From the NCBI GenBank assembly GCA_028554755.1, contig JAPTOF010000020.1, positions 3,911,001 through 3,975,000 of the forward strand: a stretch of DNA of 64,000 nt. Reading direction: 5' to 3'. Both the position numbers and the translations under genes were made by a program. Below the pieces are notes generated by a model. That model had not been told where the DNA came from and did not search any database. It saw only the letters and a program-made list of their open reading frames with translations. The DNA is from Cordia subcordata. Lineage: Eukaryota; Streptophyta; Magnoliopsida; Boraginales; Cordiaceae. Numbering within the stretch: position 1 is the first letter of the stretch; every line of letters starts with the position of its first letter. This document shows, one piece after another, positions 11,919 to 24,184 of this stretch.

Positions 11919-12604
11919 TTAGACTCTGTGTTTCTCAATTTTCATCTTGAGTTCTTCCTTTTTGGCTCCCACAATCTGGTCAACTTGTGTGCCCTTCTTC
12001 ATCATTATAATTGTTGGCATCGTCTGCACCTTGAATTCCTCTGCCACACCCTGATTTCAATCAATTATAGTTGGTGCTTTAGCATCAATTCGGAGTTGAA
12101 AACAAGGAAAATCAATTGAACTTCAGCTACAATCATATCATAGTAATTAAGTAGATGGGGGCTTACAAGCAGCTCGTCTACATCAATCTTGACGAATTCA
12201 ACGTTTGTATATTTAGCAGCAAGGTCATCAAGAACAGGTTCCATTTGTCGACAAGGTCCACACCATGTTGCTGTGAAGTAAATCACCATCTGCAAATCAC
12301 ACATAAAACATTAGCTGAACATCTAGTAGCTAACAACAACAGAGATGCTATTGAGAAACAGAGAAAGACTATTTTTTTTACTGTCTGGAATTTTCAGGCT
12401 CACCAATTTGTTACGATTTTTCGAGGCTTGGAAATGCATCTTCCATTTCGATGAAGAACGGAACACGATAACCTGAGAATTCTGTGCTGATCCATTTCTG
12501 TCATGATATGTAGAGAAGCTGGAGCTTATTTTTCGAGTGAAAACTGGTGGATTGTAATTCAGGAGATGATTTTTCTCAACCAAGAAAGATCTTTGATGAT
12601 ACAT
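11919..12604 (-). CDS. Thioredoxin h (subgroup II-like), copy A
   Basis: Three exons on the - strand, 12604-12404, 12289-12167 and 12050-11919, encode 151 aa. All junctions are phase 0 with GT-AG borders. Exon 1 (67 aa) is a Ser/Asn-rich extension ending [16 protein letters not shown], which aligns with helix 1 of thioredoxin h2/h7-type proteins. Exon 2 begins [13 protein letters not shown], the redox site (Cys77 and Cys80), and ends KIDVDELL. Exon 3 starts GVAEEF, holds the cis-Pro loop QTMPT and ends KIEKHRV. Known role of the family: dithiol-disulfide exchange, reduced by NADPH-thioredoxin reductase, in cytosol or at membranes. Unlike many subgroup II members it lacks Gly2, so N-myristoylation is not expected. 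Tyr71 replaces the usual Asp of VIDFSA, which normally helps deprotonate the second Cys. Confidence 0.9.
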
Positions 12605-12715
12605 TTTTTTTTTTATTCTTTTTGGCTTTTAGAGAATTGGTGAAGACTCTTATTTAAGACTGCTGGGCGATTTGCTCAATTTTACTGCTTGGTGAAGTGC
12701 TTAGGAAAGGATGCT

Positions 12716-12723
12716 TATTTATA
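12716..12723 (-). promoter_or_regulatory. TATA box of thioredoxin A
   Basis: TATAAATA on the - strand, 112 bp before the ATG, in the block AGCAGTATAAATAAGCAT that is conserved before copies B, C, D and E. Confidence 0.7.
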
Positions 12724-14125
12724 CTGCTCTGGAATTTGCTTGTCATACTTCAACAATAGCAATTGAAATGCAGAATATGTTCTTCGCTAGCTGGACCCTA
12801 GCTCATGTTCACCACTCAAAGTTTATATTAAAAAGTTTGATGCTTAAATAAGCTTAAAACTATCCACACGTTTTTGAGTTAATAACGAGCCTCACTCCAC
12901 TACCTGCAAATTTCTGCTTTATTCCAACACTAATGATGCTTCTTCTTCCCAATTAAATTTTGTTTCTTAATCCAAGTCTTCAACACCCTAAACGAATTAG
13001 CTTACTCTGTGTTTTTTATCCACATTAGTTCTATGCGCGATCTGTGTGCCATTTATAATAGCTTAGATTTATTATTTCTACCATCACGAACTTAATTAAT
13101 TAAAGTCCATTGATTAGAGTAGACCTGAATCATTACACTTTATATTAACACGACCACAATCAGCAATAAAATACCCCATGCTGTAGCATTCTAGAAACGT
13201 GAGCAAAATATGCGCTCCAAGCAAGCAACCATTCAAAACTAGATGCTGGAGAATCTAAATATTAAAACAGCGCCCGTGGGAAATGAGCTGCTGAGGCCAC
13301 AAGATTATCATTGTCAGCAAAGGGTTGCTGAGTCTTACTGAAACTATTTCCAGCTGGAGCACCACGATGCTTTTTTTTTTGTCTACGGAAAATTCTATTT
13401 GTTGTGAGCTGATGGTGAGATTTCTAAAGCGGCTTTTGCATTCTAGTTGCGTGACATATAATTATATTCCTCAGATGAATCTCTTTTTACGGAATATTTA
13501 AAGAACCAAAAAAAAAAAAAAAAGAGAAAAAAAGATAGATAATATATGGTCAATCAGTTGCTTTGACACTCCAAGTCAAATTTGACTTGATGTTAATTAT
13601 TTCGTCAAGCTAAATAATTTATGACTTCCAGAAACTTACATTATCTCACGCTGCACTTCTTCAAGAGCCTTGCTGTCTCAAAATGAAATACCTCTAAAAT
13701 CATATCAAAATCTTGTTCGTGCAATATTTGGCAACCAAATTCCTCCAATTTTCTTGTTCATTCATCATTTTGTTTCTCTTATTGTATTTTTCTAGGTAAC
13801 ATGCTCACCAGTCACTACCCTTTTGCGTAATTAGCTGCATAAAACCCTTCTTTGCTGACGTAATTAGTTAATAATTCCTTCTGTTTTTCCTGAAAAAGCC
13901 GCGTTCTATTTCCTTAAATTAAGGATGAGTCCTGAGTCGCCGTAAACTTTTTAACTTTTTTATTTTTATTGTGCAAAAATATCCTAAACCCGTCCAGCTA
14001 TGGTGCTTGAAGGATTGTCCCCCACCACAATTAAAAGCAAGCTATTGACTTTGGAGAAAAATTTTCCGAAGCTTACCTGAGTTTTCAAACATGGAGAATG
14101 TTGCGACCAAAAGAAGAAAAGGACC
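12724..14125. other. Upstream flank of thioredoxin A, shared with other units
   Basis: No gene seen. About 13165-13500 is a diverged copy of blocks at 20215-20640 and 26594-26850 (landmarks: TACCCCATGCTGTAGC, GATGCTGGAGAATCTAAAT, CCACAAGATTATCATTGTCA). The repeats mark the ends of tandemly duplicated thioredoxin units. Confidence 0.65.
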
Positions 14126-14181
14126 GAATGCTACTTTGGGCTGAAAAAAAGGAAAAACGATTTCAGCCCAAAGCAGCATTC
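14126..14181. repeat. 21-bp inverted repeat, near-perfect hairpin
   Basis: Arms at 14126-14146 and 14161-14181 (core CTTTGGGCTGAAA and its complement) differ at one position and are separated by 14 bp. Related single-arm sequence (AAATGCTGCTCCGGGCTGAAA) occurs at about 30080 in another thioredoxin unit, so the hairpin probably arose by local inverted duplication. Confidence 0.7.
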
Positions 14182-15442
14182 TCTATTTCTTTTTGCACTT
14201 ATGGTAAATAACAGAGAATTAATGTGAACATTTTACTCTATTCGCTTTCTTTAGTTGTTACAAGCTACTATTGGTCGTCTAATAATTTCCGAGCAGATTG
14301 TATTCCTCTTCTGAGCCATCAACACTGCGGAGGTCTTCGCCAAAACCAATTCAATTCAAATGTACTGCAAAAGATAGCTGGGGTGGGAAGATTCTTTCCT
14401 TTTTCTTTTCTTTTCTAATATACAATTAGCCCATGGGTCGAAAAAAGAAAAATTTGATGCTTGAATAATTATTCTATATTAATAAATAGATGTTTGACTA
14501 TATAAAGAGAAGTCAATACACCATATCTCATGAAACTTTTCGTTTATTATTATTGCTTTATTCAAATAATCTAGTTTTCCATGCTTTACACAACTTCTCC
14601 ATTTTGAAATAGAAGTCCAAGGAAAAAGTAATTAAACAATGAAAATAATATATAACACTAGAAGTTCGCACTATTTCTTAAATATTCTAGATCCCTACTC
14701 CACCTTTCAACTTCTAATCTCTTCTCTAATTAACTTTCTCTTGTACATTTTGCAATCAAACTCTATTGGAGGTAGTGTTTGAGGATCATAGTTGTGCTGA
14801 TATTTGGGGTATTAAATTATAGGGTAAAATGCACGAAACCTTTATGTGGTTCATTAAATGTATACCGAACCCTTCTATGGTAAAAAAAAAAGTCTCTTAT
14901 AGCCCTTATGATCCATAAAAGTGCATCAAACCCCCCCTCCCTCCTTATGTGGTTCATCAAATATGTACCGAACCTTTCTATGGTAAAAAAAGTCTCTTAT
15001 AGCCCTTATGATCTATAAAAGTGCATCAAACCCCCCTACTGTTAAAAAATTTGTTATCTTTAACCATGTATGTTAGAAATTATCCAAAAAATACTCTTCT
15101 TTTTTTTTTTTTGCGAGGTAAAAATTACTCTTCTTTCTTTATAAAACAAATATTACTAAAAAAATTTAAATCTTCAACTCAAATTAAAATAACCAATATT
15201 TTAACCAACTAAATCATAAACAATTTAAGTTTTAATTTAATTTTAGATTAATTTATAGAATATATAAATATAACTGCATTAATAAATAAATATAACTGCA
15301 TTACAAAACAATGGTAGATTTAGAAAAGAGGTTGTGGATTCGTGTCCCTGTAGAAAAGAGGTTGCCTTGCCAATTGCATTACAGAAAAATGGTAGATTTA
15401 GAAATACTACAGCTATGATACCATCCATAAGAAGATAATAAC

Positions 15443-15598
15443 CATGACATCCAAAGTTCCAGGTCCCTCATCTAGGTAATTTGCCTTCGAAGCCATAATG
15501 TTAGACCACTGAATCTCGATCTTACTCTTGAGTCCACCAGCAAGTACTTCCCAAGCAAGCTTATGCTTCGCAAAGTAACATTTCGCAATCAACACCAT
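15443..15598 (-). pseudogene. Captured gene fragment, ASG1-like exon
   Basis: 52 codons on the - strand read AKCYFAKHKLAWEVL, then KSKIEIQW, then EGPGTLDV. From memory this matches a conserved exon of the plant ASG1-like family (Arabidopsis At2g24100 type: VAKCYFAKHKLVWE, KIEIQWSDI, DGPGTL). Only this exon-sized piece is present, inside the Mutator-like element, with a substitution-rich copy (LAWEV, MASKANYLDE). A sequence search would be decisive. It is not a functional gene. Confidence 0.6.
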
Positions 15599-15653
15599 TA
15601 TAAATTTTAAATATAAATAAATTCAAATTTAAATTAAAACATAAATTATCTAA

Positions 15654-16674
15654 GGGCTCGTTTGGTATCGTTGCTGTTTCCGGTTTTCTGTTTTTATTTA
15701 TCAAAATTTGAAAACCAATTCGTTTGTTTCTGTTTTCGTTTTTTGGAAAAACAAAAACTAACAACCTGTTTTTGCAACTTTGATAAATAAGAAAAAGTGG
15801 TTTTATCAGGTTGTGGCAATAGGTTTTCAAAACTTTTATTCACTTTGTGCTGAATACCTTTTAGAATTATCTTTTCAAAATTAATGTGAACTCATTAATT
15901 TTTTTGAAAAATAATTATTAAAATTAAAATTATTTAAAAAATAATTTTAAAAATAAATTTTCAAAAATATTTTTAAAAATAAAATTAATTTTATAAAAAG
16001 AAATTTTCAAAAAATAATTAAAAATATTTTGAAAAATAATTTTAATAAATGAAAAAATATTTTTAAAAATATTTTGAAAATAATTTTAAAAATTAAAAAT
16101 AAATTTAATAAATTAAAAATAGATTTAAAAATTATTTTGATAAACTAAATTTATTTTTAAAATATTTTAATAAATTATAATTAGTTTTAGAAAATTAAAA
16201 AAATTTTTAAGAATTAAAATAAAAATTATTTTTATAAATATTTTTTAAAAATAATTTTATTATCTTTAGAAAAATACTAAAAAATAAACTAATAAAATAA
16301 TAAATGAAAATTTTAAAAAATTCAAAATTAAAAATTAAAAATAAATATATATTCTCAAAATAATTAAACTTATTTTTTTAAATTATAATCTTAAAGAAAA
16401 TAAATCAATTTTATAATATTCTCATTGTTCTTTTACAAAATATTCTCAAATATTTTCATGTGTTCTATTTAACATAAAATACTAAAATAGAAAATAAGAG
16501 ACAAAAATAGTTTGTAAACTATGGACAACCAAACATGTTTTTGGTTTTTGTTTATAGATTTTATAATTAACCAAACGCGTTTACAGTTTCTGTTTTTAAT
16601 TGTTGTTGACAGTTTTTTGTTTATGATTTTGGTTTTTGTTTTTAAAATTTTTGACAGCGTTACCAAACGAGCCC
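15654..16674. mobile_element. Harbinger/Tourist-like element nested in the MULE
   Basis: It is flanked by TAA on both sides (15651-15653, 16675-16677), with terminal inverted repeats GGGCTCGTTTGGTATCG and CGTTACCAAACGAGCCC. The TAA duplication and GGGCTCGTTTGG ends are typical of the PIF/Harbinger group. The 1,021-bp interior is extremely AT-rich (about 15880-16500) and has no transposase. Confidence 0.85.
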
Positions 16675-17367
16675 TAAAGTTTAGTTAGTTAAAGCATTGG
16701 TTGTTTTAATTTGAGATGAAGGGTTCAAATTTTTTAGTAATATTTATTTTGTAAAAGAAAGAAGAGTAGTTTGGATAATTTCGATTAAAGATAACGGATT
16801 GTTTAATGGCAAGGGAGTTTGATGCATTTTTATGGACTACAGAGGGTTTACGAGAGACTTTTTTAACCACAAGGGGGTTCGTATACTTTTGATAAACCAC
16901 AAGAAATCTCGTGCATTTTACCCTAAATTATATCTATAGCTTTTGCAATTACGGTTGGATATTATGACGTATATTTACACTCGTTGTCCTCTGATTTAAA
17001 AAGTCATTTAAATGCTAGCCTCATTACCTAAAATGTGAACACAAATTTTTGTGCCACCCCAACTTTTTCCGCCAAAATCCCCTAGTCCATCATGCATCTA
17101 TCCTCAAGTTTGCATGTAAAAATAAGGAAAAAGAGAACGCTATGTACATAAAACAATAACTAATTAATAGTTAACCGTTTGTAAAATACTCTTTTTTTTA
17201 AAAAAAAAAAAAAGAAGTTTGAATATTTTTTTAAAATTGATGAAGTTCAAACCTTAAAATTATATTTTTTAACTTTAAACTATGCCAATTCGATACATAA
17301 TATAAAGTCTTAATAAATGACTAATGAGAATATAGACGTCAAATATGAAGTACGAATCGAGTACTAT

Positions 17368-17846
17368 CACTACAAGATTTTAGACCAGTAGTTACGTATT
17401 TTTTGATATGTTTGAAATAAGTATAAAAGAGTAGAATGATAATTTTTATTTTAGTTAAGATTTTAAAGTGTGACAAATATTTTATTGCATTTAAAGCCAT
17501 AGCAATGATGTTAGAATTTTTTATATTTAATTTTTTTAAGATAGCAAAATATTTGCTACATTTGAAAGTGTAATTAATATAAAGTTGAAAAATGCATTTG
17601 TTATATCTCAGGGCGTAATAAAATTTGAATTTAATTTGTTTCTTGCTTAAATTAGCTACACCTCCAAGTGTAACAAACATTAACTACACTTTCAAACATA
17701 AAAAACATTAGTCACTATTTTCAAGTGCAGTATTTTTTTTAGTTACATTTGAAATCTCTATGGCCAAGCATAACCAGTTAATTTTGTTACATATCTAAAT
17801 GTAACTAGGAGCTATAATGTAACTACTGGCTTAATTTCTTGTCGTG
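17368..17846. mobile_element. CACTA-type MITE, copy 1
   Basis: Ends CACTACAAGATTTTAGACCA and a complementary ...CTTGTCGTG form inverted repeats with the shared inner motif CAGTAGTTAC. A 3-bp duplication TAT flanks it (17365-17367, 17847-17849). The interior has repeated GTGTAAC-like subterminal motifs, as in CACTA elements. 479 bp, non-coding. Confidence 0.82.
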
Positions 17847-17849
17847 TAT

Positions 17850-18415
17850 GCTATAATAATTAATAAATAGCAAAGTACTCTTGCTCTAAACAAACCTCAA
17901 ACATCTAAAACAAGTTGAGTAAAACTATCAAGTAAAATCAAGTCATGTTAACAAGGATATCTTTTTGTGCTATTGGATTCACATTGGTTATCATAATTTT
18001 TTTTTCTCTTTTTTGTTTTATTAGACGTCGACTTATGAGTAATTAATGATCACATCTTTACTCTAAAGTTTTGATTATTGCTTTTACCTTTTTCACATAA
18101 AATAAAATTTTTCAAAATTATATCCTTTAATTGTATGTCTTGAAACTATCAAGAAGCCTGGAGGCTACTGACAAATTTCCCAAATCTAATGCGGGCAAGA
18201 ATGATCAAAAGGTACTGGTATAACATTTGCAATTGTTGAATAAAGTAATGGTCAACAATCACTTGATTACAAGAATAATAGAAAAAGCCTGTGTGAGCCA
18301 TTGCTCTCTCTTATTCCAGCAATAGTCAAATAACTTTCTCTTTTAATATATATATATATTTTTTTCTATCCCTGGAAATGACCAGAAAACTATTGATGCA
18401 TCCCTGATCTATGAA
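17850..18415. other. Intergenic, downstream flank of thioredoxin B
   Basis: AT-rich sequence with no gene or repeat recognised apart from a short TA run near 18345. Confidence 0.5.
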
Positions 18416-19099
18416 TTAGACTCTGTGTCTCTCAATTTTCATGTGGAGTTCTTCCTTTTTAGCTCCCACAATTTTGTCAACTTGTGTGCCCTTCTTCATC
18501 AGTATTATTGTTGGCATGGTCTGCACCTTGAATTCTTCTGCCACACCCTGATCATTGCAATCAATTATAGTTTGCGTATTAGTATCAATTCAGAGTTCGA
18601 AACAAAGAAAATCAATTGCATTTCAATCACAATCATATCACAGTAAGCTGCAGATAAACATACAAGCAGCTCATCTACATCAATCTTGATGAATTCGATG
18701 TTTGCATATTTAGCAGCAAGGTCGTCAAGCACTGCTTCCATTTGCCGACAAGGTCCACACCATGCTGCCGTGAAGTAAATAACCATCTGCAGAATGATGT
18801 CTTGACATTAACAGAACAAAAAGTAGCTAACAACAGCAGAGATGCAATGCAAAAGCAGAGGAAAGACTATATTCTTACTGTGAAATTTTCAGGCTCACCA
18901 GTTTGTTACTATATTTCGAGGCTTCAAAATGCAACTTCCATTTTGATGAAGAACGGAACACAATAACCTGAGAATTCTGCCTTGATGCATTCCTGTCATG
19001 ATATGTAGAGGAAAAACCGGAGCTCATTTTTCCAGCGAAAATTGACTGGTAGTTGTTGAAGGAATATTTCCCAGCCCACATAGATCTTTGATGATACAT
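18416..19099 (-). CDS. Thioredoxin h (subgroup II-like), copy B
   Basis: Exons 19099-18899, 18786-18664 and 18547-18416 on the - strand encode 151 aa, with the same phase-0 three-exon plan as copy A. Exon 1 is MYHQRSMWAGKYSF..., exon 2 starts MVIYFTAAWCGPC (Cys77, Cys80), and exon 3 has the cis-Pro loop QTMPT and ends RHRV. Donors are GTGAGC and GTATGT and both acceptors end CAG. Met-Tyr rather than Met-Gly at the start argues against myristoylation. Tyr replaces the buried Asp before the active site, as in A, C and D. All splice sites and the frame are intact, so it can encode a full protein. Redox activity is inferred from the intact WCGPC. Confidence 0.9.
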
Positions 19100-19215
19100 G
19101 TTTTTGGCTTGCTCTAGCTAGAGAGAGTTGGTAAAGACGGCTTATTTAAGACTGCTGAGGGATTTACTTAGGATGCCTCTTTGCACTGCTTGGTGAAGTG
19201 CTTAATTAGCATGCT

Positions 19216-19223
19216 TATTTATA
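19216..19223 (-). promoter_or_regulatory. TATA box of thioredoxin B
   Basis: TATAAATA on the - strand, 117 bp before the ATG, in the conserved block found before the sister genes. Confidence 0.7.
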
Positions 19224-19614
19224 CTGCTCGGTTATGTGCTTGTCATACTTCAGCAATAGCTACTGAGATGTGGAATATATTCTTCACTAGCTGGACCCTA
19301 ATTCGTGTCCACCACTCAAGGTTAATATTGAAAAAATCTGATGCTTAAAACTATCCACACGTTTCTAATTAGTAAGGAAGGACTCCTCACTCCATTGCCT
19401 GCAAATTTCTGCTTTATTCCAATATCCTTGTATGTTCAAGCCGTCTCTCATTTGTATCTGTTTCAATAAATGCAAAAATAGATTAACTTTTTGTTTGTTG
19501 TAACAAAGTTAGGGTTTGTTGTCACCTATGACTTGCTTGAATTTTCGGACTCGGCAGTGTCATTTAAAGATGAGTGCAGCTGCAACCTCGTTTTAGCTCG
19601 TTAATTAAGACTTA

Positions 19615-19845
19615 GGGCTCGTTTGGATTGACTTTTTGGCAAAAGCGCTTCTTTTAACAGTTTTTGAAAAACATATTTTTTTTCAGAAGCTGAAAATTCT
19701 GGCTTCCAAAAAAATATATATTTGATTTTTTATTTAGAATTTCAGTTTTTTTTAAAGCTAAATCAAATAATTATTACAAATTTGATATAATTTTTTCAAA
19801 AAAAAGTACTTTTGGTTTAAAAAAAAGCCAATGCAAATAGGCCCC
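19615..19845. mobile_element. MITE, GGGCTCGTTTGGATTG family, copy 3
   Basis: Left end GGGCTCGTTTGGATTGACTT and right end AAGCCAATGCAAATAGGCCC are imperfect inverted repeats. The interior is A/T-rich and non-coding. It is the best-preserved of the three copies in this window. The flanking triplets are TTA on the left and, less clearly, CTA on the right. Confidence 0.68.
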
Positions 19846-22008
19846 TATTCTGGAGGACAACAAGATTGTTCATAGTAGAAAAGTAAATTTCCATTTGAGG
19901 CACGTCTCGAGAAGCTACTAGATGTGCTGACTATTTGACTAATTTGTCCTCCACAAGCCTATTGGCTAATGGATCATTGATGAGAGACACGGATAACTCT
20001 GTTTACTTTTGAAGGATAGAAGGGGTGAGACATCCCCAAGGAAGATAATTGCATAACTTTCTATGACTTGCTTTTCATTAAAGAAAGATTTGCTCTCTTT
20101 CCAAATCTTGTTTCTTAATCGAAGTTTTCGATGCTTGAGACAACTTTAGCTCACTTTATATTAACGACCACAAGATGGAAACCTAAAACCTTTATTCCTT
20201 ATCTGAAAACGCAGCCAAATGAGAATACCCCGCGCTGCAGCTTTCTGGAAACATGATCAAGACATGCACTTCAAGCATACACCATTGAAATACATTGCAT
20301 CGAGAATCCAACGATTAAAAACAGCGCCCGTGGGAAATGAGTTGAGGCCACAAGATTATCATTGTCAGCAAAGCAAGGGGTTGCCGAATCTTCGTACGGA
20401 AACTACATATATGCCAATGCCTTCATATTCCAGCCGGGGCCAGCTGCAGAATGCCTCTTTTTATACCGAAAAATTCTCTTTCGAAGCGCTTTTGCCTTGT
20501 AGCTGATTCCTGAGACAAATTCATCTTCTTTTTTTTTTCTTTTTTTTCTTTTTTCTCTGGAATAGTCAACGAAAAGGATGGAAAACGATAGGGAATATAT
20601 GAATGTGTTGCTTTGACACTCGAAGTCAAATTTGAGTTGCGGTGTTAATTATTCTTGAAGTGCTTCACGCTTGAATAAACGTACATTAGCTAGCAATGCA
20701 CTTTCTCGAGAGCAATGCTGTCTTAGAATACCTCTAAAACCATATCAACATCTTGTTTGTGTAATATTTGCTAATAAACATCGTTTTTAAATATTAGAGA
20801 GTAATTCAAATAATTAACGCTACTTTTTCCAAAATCGATGACTTGGATTCAAACTCATGAAATGTGGAGAGTTTGGTTGAGGCCTCCGGGTACGGAATTG
20901 AAAAAAGAAAAAAGACGAATATCATCCTTCAATTTTCTTGTTCATTCATTACTTTTCTTCTCTTACTTTATTTGTCTCGGAAACATGCCTGCTACCCTCG
21001 GGCTTGGATTCATATCGTAATTAGCTAATAATTCCTTTTTTGTTTGGTAAAGGTTACATAATACTTTCTTAAGTTAAAATCTCCGTCCAATTTAATGTAA
21101 TGCGACGTAAATGCTCAAGCGCGGGATTTTGGAAGAGATTAGCAAACGTCGCCATTGTGCTTGGCCACATAAAACCCTCTTGTGATGCCGTCATTAGCTA
21201 ATAGCTTCTTGTGTATTTTTTTTTATTTTCTTTTTTTTTTTGGTGCTTAAAAAGGTTGCATTTACGTCCTTTTAAAAAATCCCTATCCAATTTAACTGGC
21301 TATCTGCTCATTTGCGCGAGTTTTTCTTAGAAACTGGAAAACATGTAATACCCTTGTGCTTGGCCACATAAACTCTCTTGTGACGCCGTAATTAGTTGAT
21401 ACAAGCACTTCGTATTTTAAAAGGCTGCATTCCATTTCTTTTAGTTAAGATTCCCGTCAAATTTAACTGAATATGGTCAACGTGGTCTTTTGCTACCGCA
21501 GGTCTTAGTGGGAACTTAGCACATGCGAACTAAAGATTTTTCTTTTTTTTTTTCTTTTAACACCCCAGAGATTAAATTTAGGAGTTCACGCCTGCCTAAA
21601 AGTGATAGTCTCAATCACTTGATTTATCCATTAATCCCATGCGAACTTAAGATATCAATGTTTTGGACAAAAATACTTTCTCTTATAATATGAGATTAGA
21701 GTCTTTGGGTATTCACATATCAGGAGCCAGATGTGCAACCAAAGAGCTGAAAAGTATTTACTGATCAAGTAGACAACCTCTCCTGAGTGGAAATAAAGGG
21801 TTTTATACTTATAACAAAAAGTTAAAAGAAAGGACAGCCGAAAGCTATTACACAAATGGCACATCCAAATAGATAATTGAGGCCATGAAATTATCCAAAT
21901 TCAACAACTTCCTAGTACTTCTATTGATCATTTTCTTATTGTAAATACTTGCGCACCCTGGAAATAGCAAGAGAACTATTGATGCAGTTGTGATATCATT
22001 TCGGGAAC

Positions 22009-22684
22009 TTAGACCCTGTATTTTTCAACTTTCATCTGGAGTTCTTCCTTTTTGGCACCCACAATCTTGTCAAATTGTGTGCCCTTCTTCATCAGTATCA
22101 TTGTTGGCATCGTCCGCACCTTGAATTCCTCAGCTACACCCTGGTTTCAATCAATTATTGTTTTAGCATTAATATTTCAGGGTTCGAAACAATGAAAATC
22201 GATTGAAGTACATTGCAATCATGTCTACATATCCAAGTGGGTGGATGGGACATACAAATAGCTCATCTACATCAATCTTGATGAATTCAACGCTTGCATA
22301 TTTGGCAGCAAGGTTGTCAAGAACGGGTTCCATTTGTCGACAAGGTCCACACCATGTTGCTGTGAAGTAAATCACCATCTACAGATGATATCTAGACATT
22401 AGCAGAACGTAAGACTAGCTGATAGCACAGATGCTATGCAAAAGCAGAGAGAGACAATTTTTATTGTCTGAAATTTTCAGGCTCACCAATTTGTTACTAT
22501 TTTTCGAGGCTTCAAGATGCATCTTCCATTTCAATGGAGAACGGAACACAACGACCTGAGAATTCTGCGCTGATGCATTTCTGTCATGATATGCAGAGAA
22601 GCTGGAGCTCATTTTTCTAGAGAAAATTGGCTGATTGTTATTGAAGGAGTATTTCCCAGCCCAGATAGATCTTTGATGATACAT
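22009..22684 (-). CDS. Thioredoxin h (subgroup II-like), copy C
   Basis: Exons 22684-22487, 22378-22256 and 22140-22009 encode 150 aa. Exon 1 starts MYHQRSIWAGKYSFNNNQ, exon 2 starts [13 protein letters not shown] and ends DVDELF, and exon 3 starts [13 protein letters not shown] and ends KYRV. All junctions are phase 0. It is closest to copy D in the gene and flanks, since both lie at the same place in the 20.2/26.6-kb tandem units. It has the same Tyr-for-Asp change before the active site as A, B and D. Position 50-51 of exon 1 reads SPLKW where A, B and D have SSSKW. Intact and predicted functional; function beyond disulfide reduction is unknown. Confidence 0.9.
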
Positions 22685-22801
22685 GTTTTTGGCTTGCTCT
22701 AGCTTGAGAGTTGGTGAAGACAGCTTATTTAAGACTGCTACGCGATTTAATTACTTTGGATGCTTCTTTGCACTGCTTGCTGAAGTGCTTATCGGGATGC
22801 T

Positions 22802-22809
22802 TATTTATA
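22802..22809 (-). promoter_or_regulatory. TATA box of thioredoxin C
   Basis: TATAAATA on the - strand, 118 bp before the ATG, in the block conserved between copies. Confidence 0.7.
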
Positions 22810-24184
22810 CTGCTCGGTGATGTGCTTGTCATACTTCAGCAATAGTAATTGAAATTAATGTAGAATATATTCTTCACTGGACCCTAATTCATGTCGACCG
22901 CTCAAATTAATATAGCAAGATTTGACGCTTAAACACACCTGAAGCACTCTGTCTATTTATAATTAATGGAAGTCTCTTGCCAGCGTTTTCAAATATAGAA
23001 AATGCTGCTCCAGGCTAAACTTGTTTTTCTCTTTTTTTGGCTTGTGTCGTCAAGTATAAGAATCATCGGACGACTGATGGATAATGCATTGTCTAGTATA
23101 ATTCTAGTTGTGCCCAATGAACAATTAATTTTGGCTAAAGATTAGACACTTGATGCACGGATAATCTAATCGTTTGCTAATTGCAGTAAATTAATACATT
23201 ATCACGGCTCAAGAAGCAATTCTTGATCATAGTGGTCCTCGAACCTCATCTTTAAAATCAGCTGTCCACAACTTGCGTATCCATGGCTGCAAAAGATGCT
23301 AGACCTTGTATTCTTATCACACCACGTAGTAAAGGGTTGATTGATTAACCATTGCTGCCTAACAATGGCATGTGGCTGGAGTCAACATAAATCTTATCGA
23401 TATTTTTTGTGTAGTTACGTTACAATATATAATTGTCTCGCGTGAAAACATCATGAACTCTAAAATCGACCGTGGACTACTTAATCCTTCCACCTTCCCA
23501 CAACGATGTCTTCAGTCCTTGTTCTATATAGAAATAGTATAAACTTCAAGACCATCATATGAAATCTTGAATTGCTCATTTCAATATCAATTGGTTTATT
23601 TGGATACACATCAAATGAGCTTTAGCTGTAAACACAAAAACAGCGCAGAACAGATGCGAAAACTTTATTCCTCATGAACATTACCAAAGCACTGAATGCA
23701 GCCAATTAACAATACTGCCTGATGCTTTCAGGAGACATGAACAAATTGTGCACTTCAAGCAGTTTTAAAGTTCCGCCAAACACCATCCAAATTAAATGCA
23801 TGAGAATCTGAATTTTAAACGGCGCTCGCGGACAGTGAAATTTTAAGAGGGCTTTAATATTTATGGAGAGAGTTTATGTATAAAAAAAAATTCTATGGAA
23901 GAATATACAGAAACTAAGAAACATTTTATGCTTGTTCTACGTTGTGTTGTTGTAATAACTAAAATAATTAACCCTATATGAAGTACATAATTGGGAGTGC
24001 TAAAAATCCATTTTTTGTTAGGATTTCCATGTTAAAATCTCTTATGTCTATGTGTTATTTTTGTTTGTTGCTTGCATGCCTTTTTTTTAATATTGAGAAC
24101 TCGACACTTTGGTCGGGAAACAAGTATTAACACGAAAATATTTACAAAAGTGGAATCAACAAAACGACAGAATCGATAAAGTGA

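Larger units (their letters stand above)
14822..16923. mobile_element. Pack-MULE-like element with long TIRs
   Basis: The element is flanked by a perfect 9-bp target duplication TAAATTATA (14813-14821 and 16924-16932). Its ends GGGTAAAATGCACGA...TCGTGCATTTTACCC extend as long inverted arms (left about 14822-15230, right about 16678-16923). A 9-bp duplication with long TIRs is diagnostic of Mutator-like elements. The left arm contains an internal direct duplication of about 104 bp (14841-14937 and 14945-15035). The centre carries a fragment of a host gene (15443-15598) and a nested Harbinger-like element (15654-16674). No transposase is present, so it would need help in trans. Confidence 0.88.
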
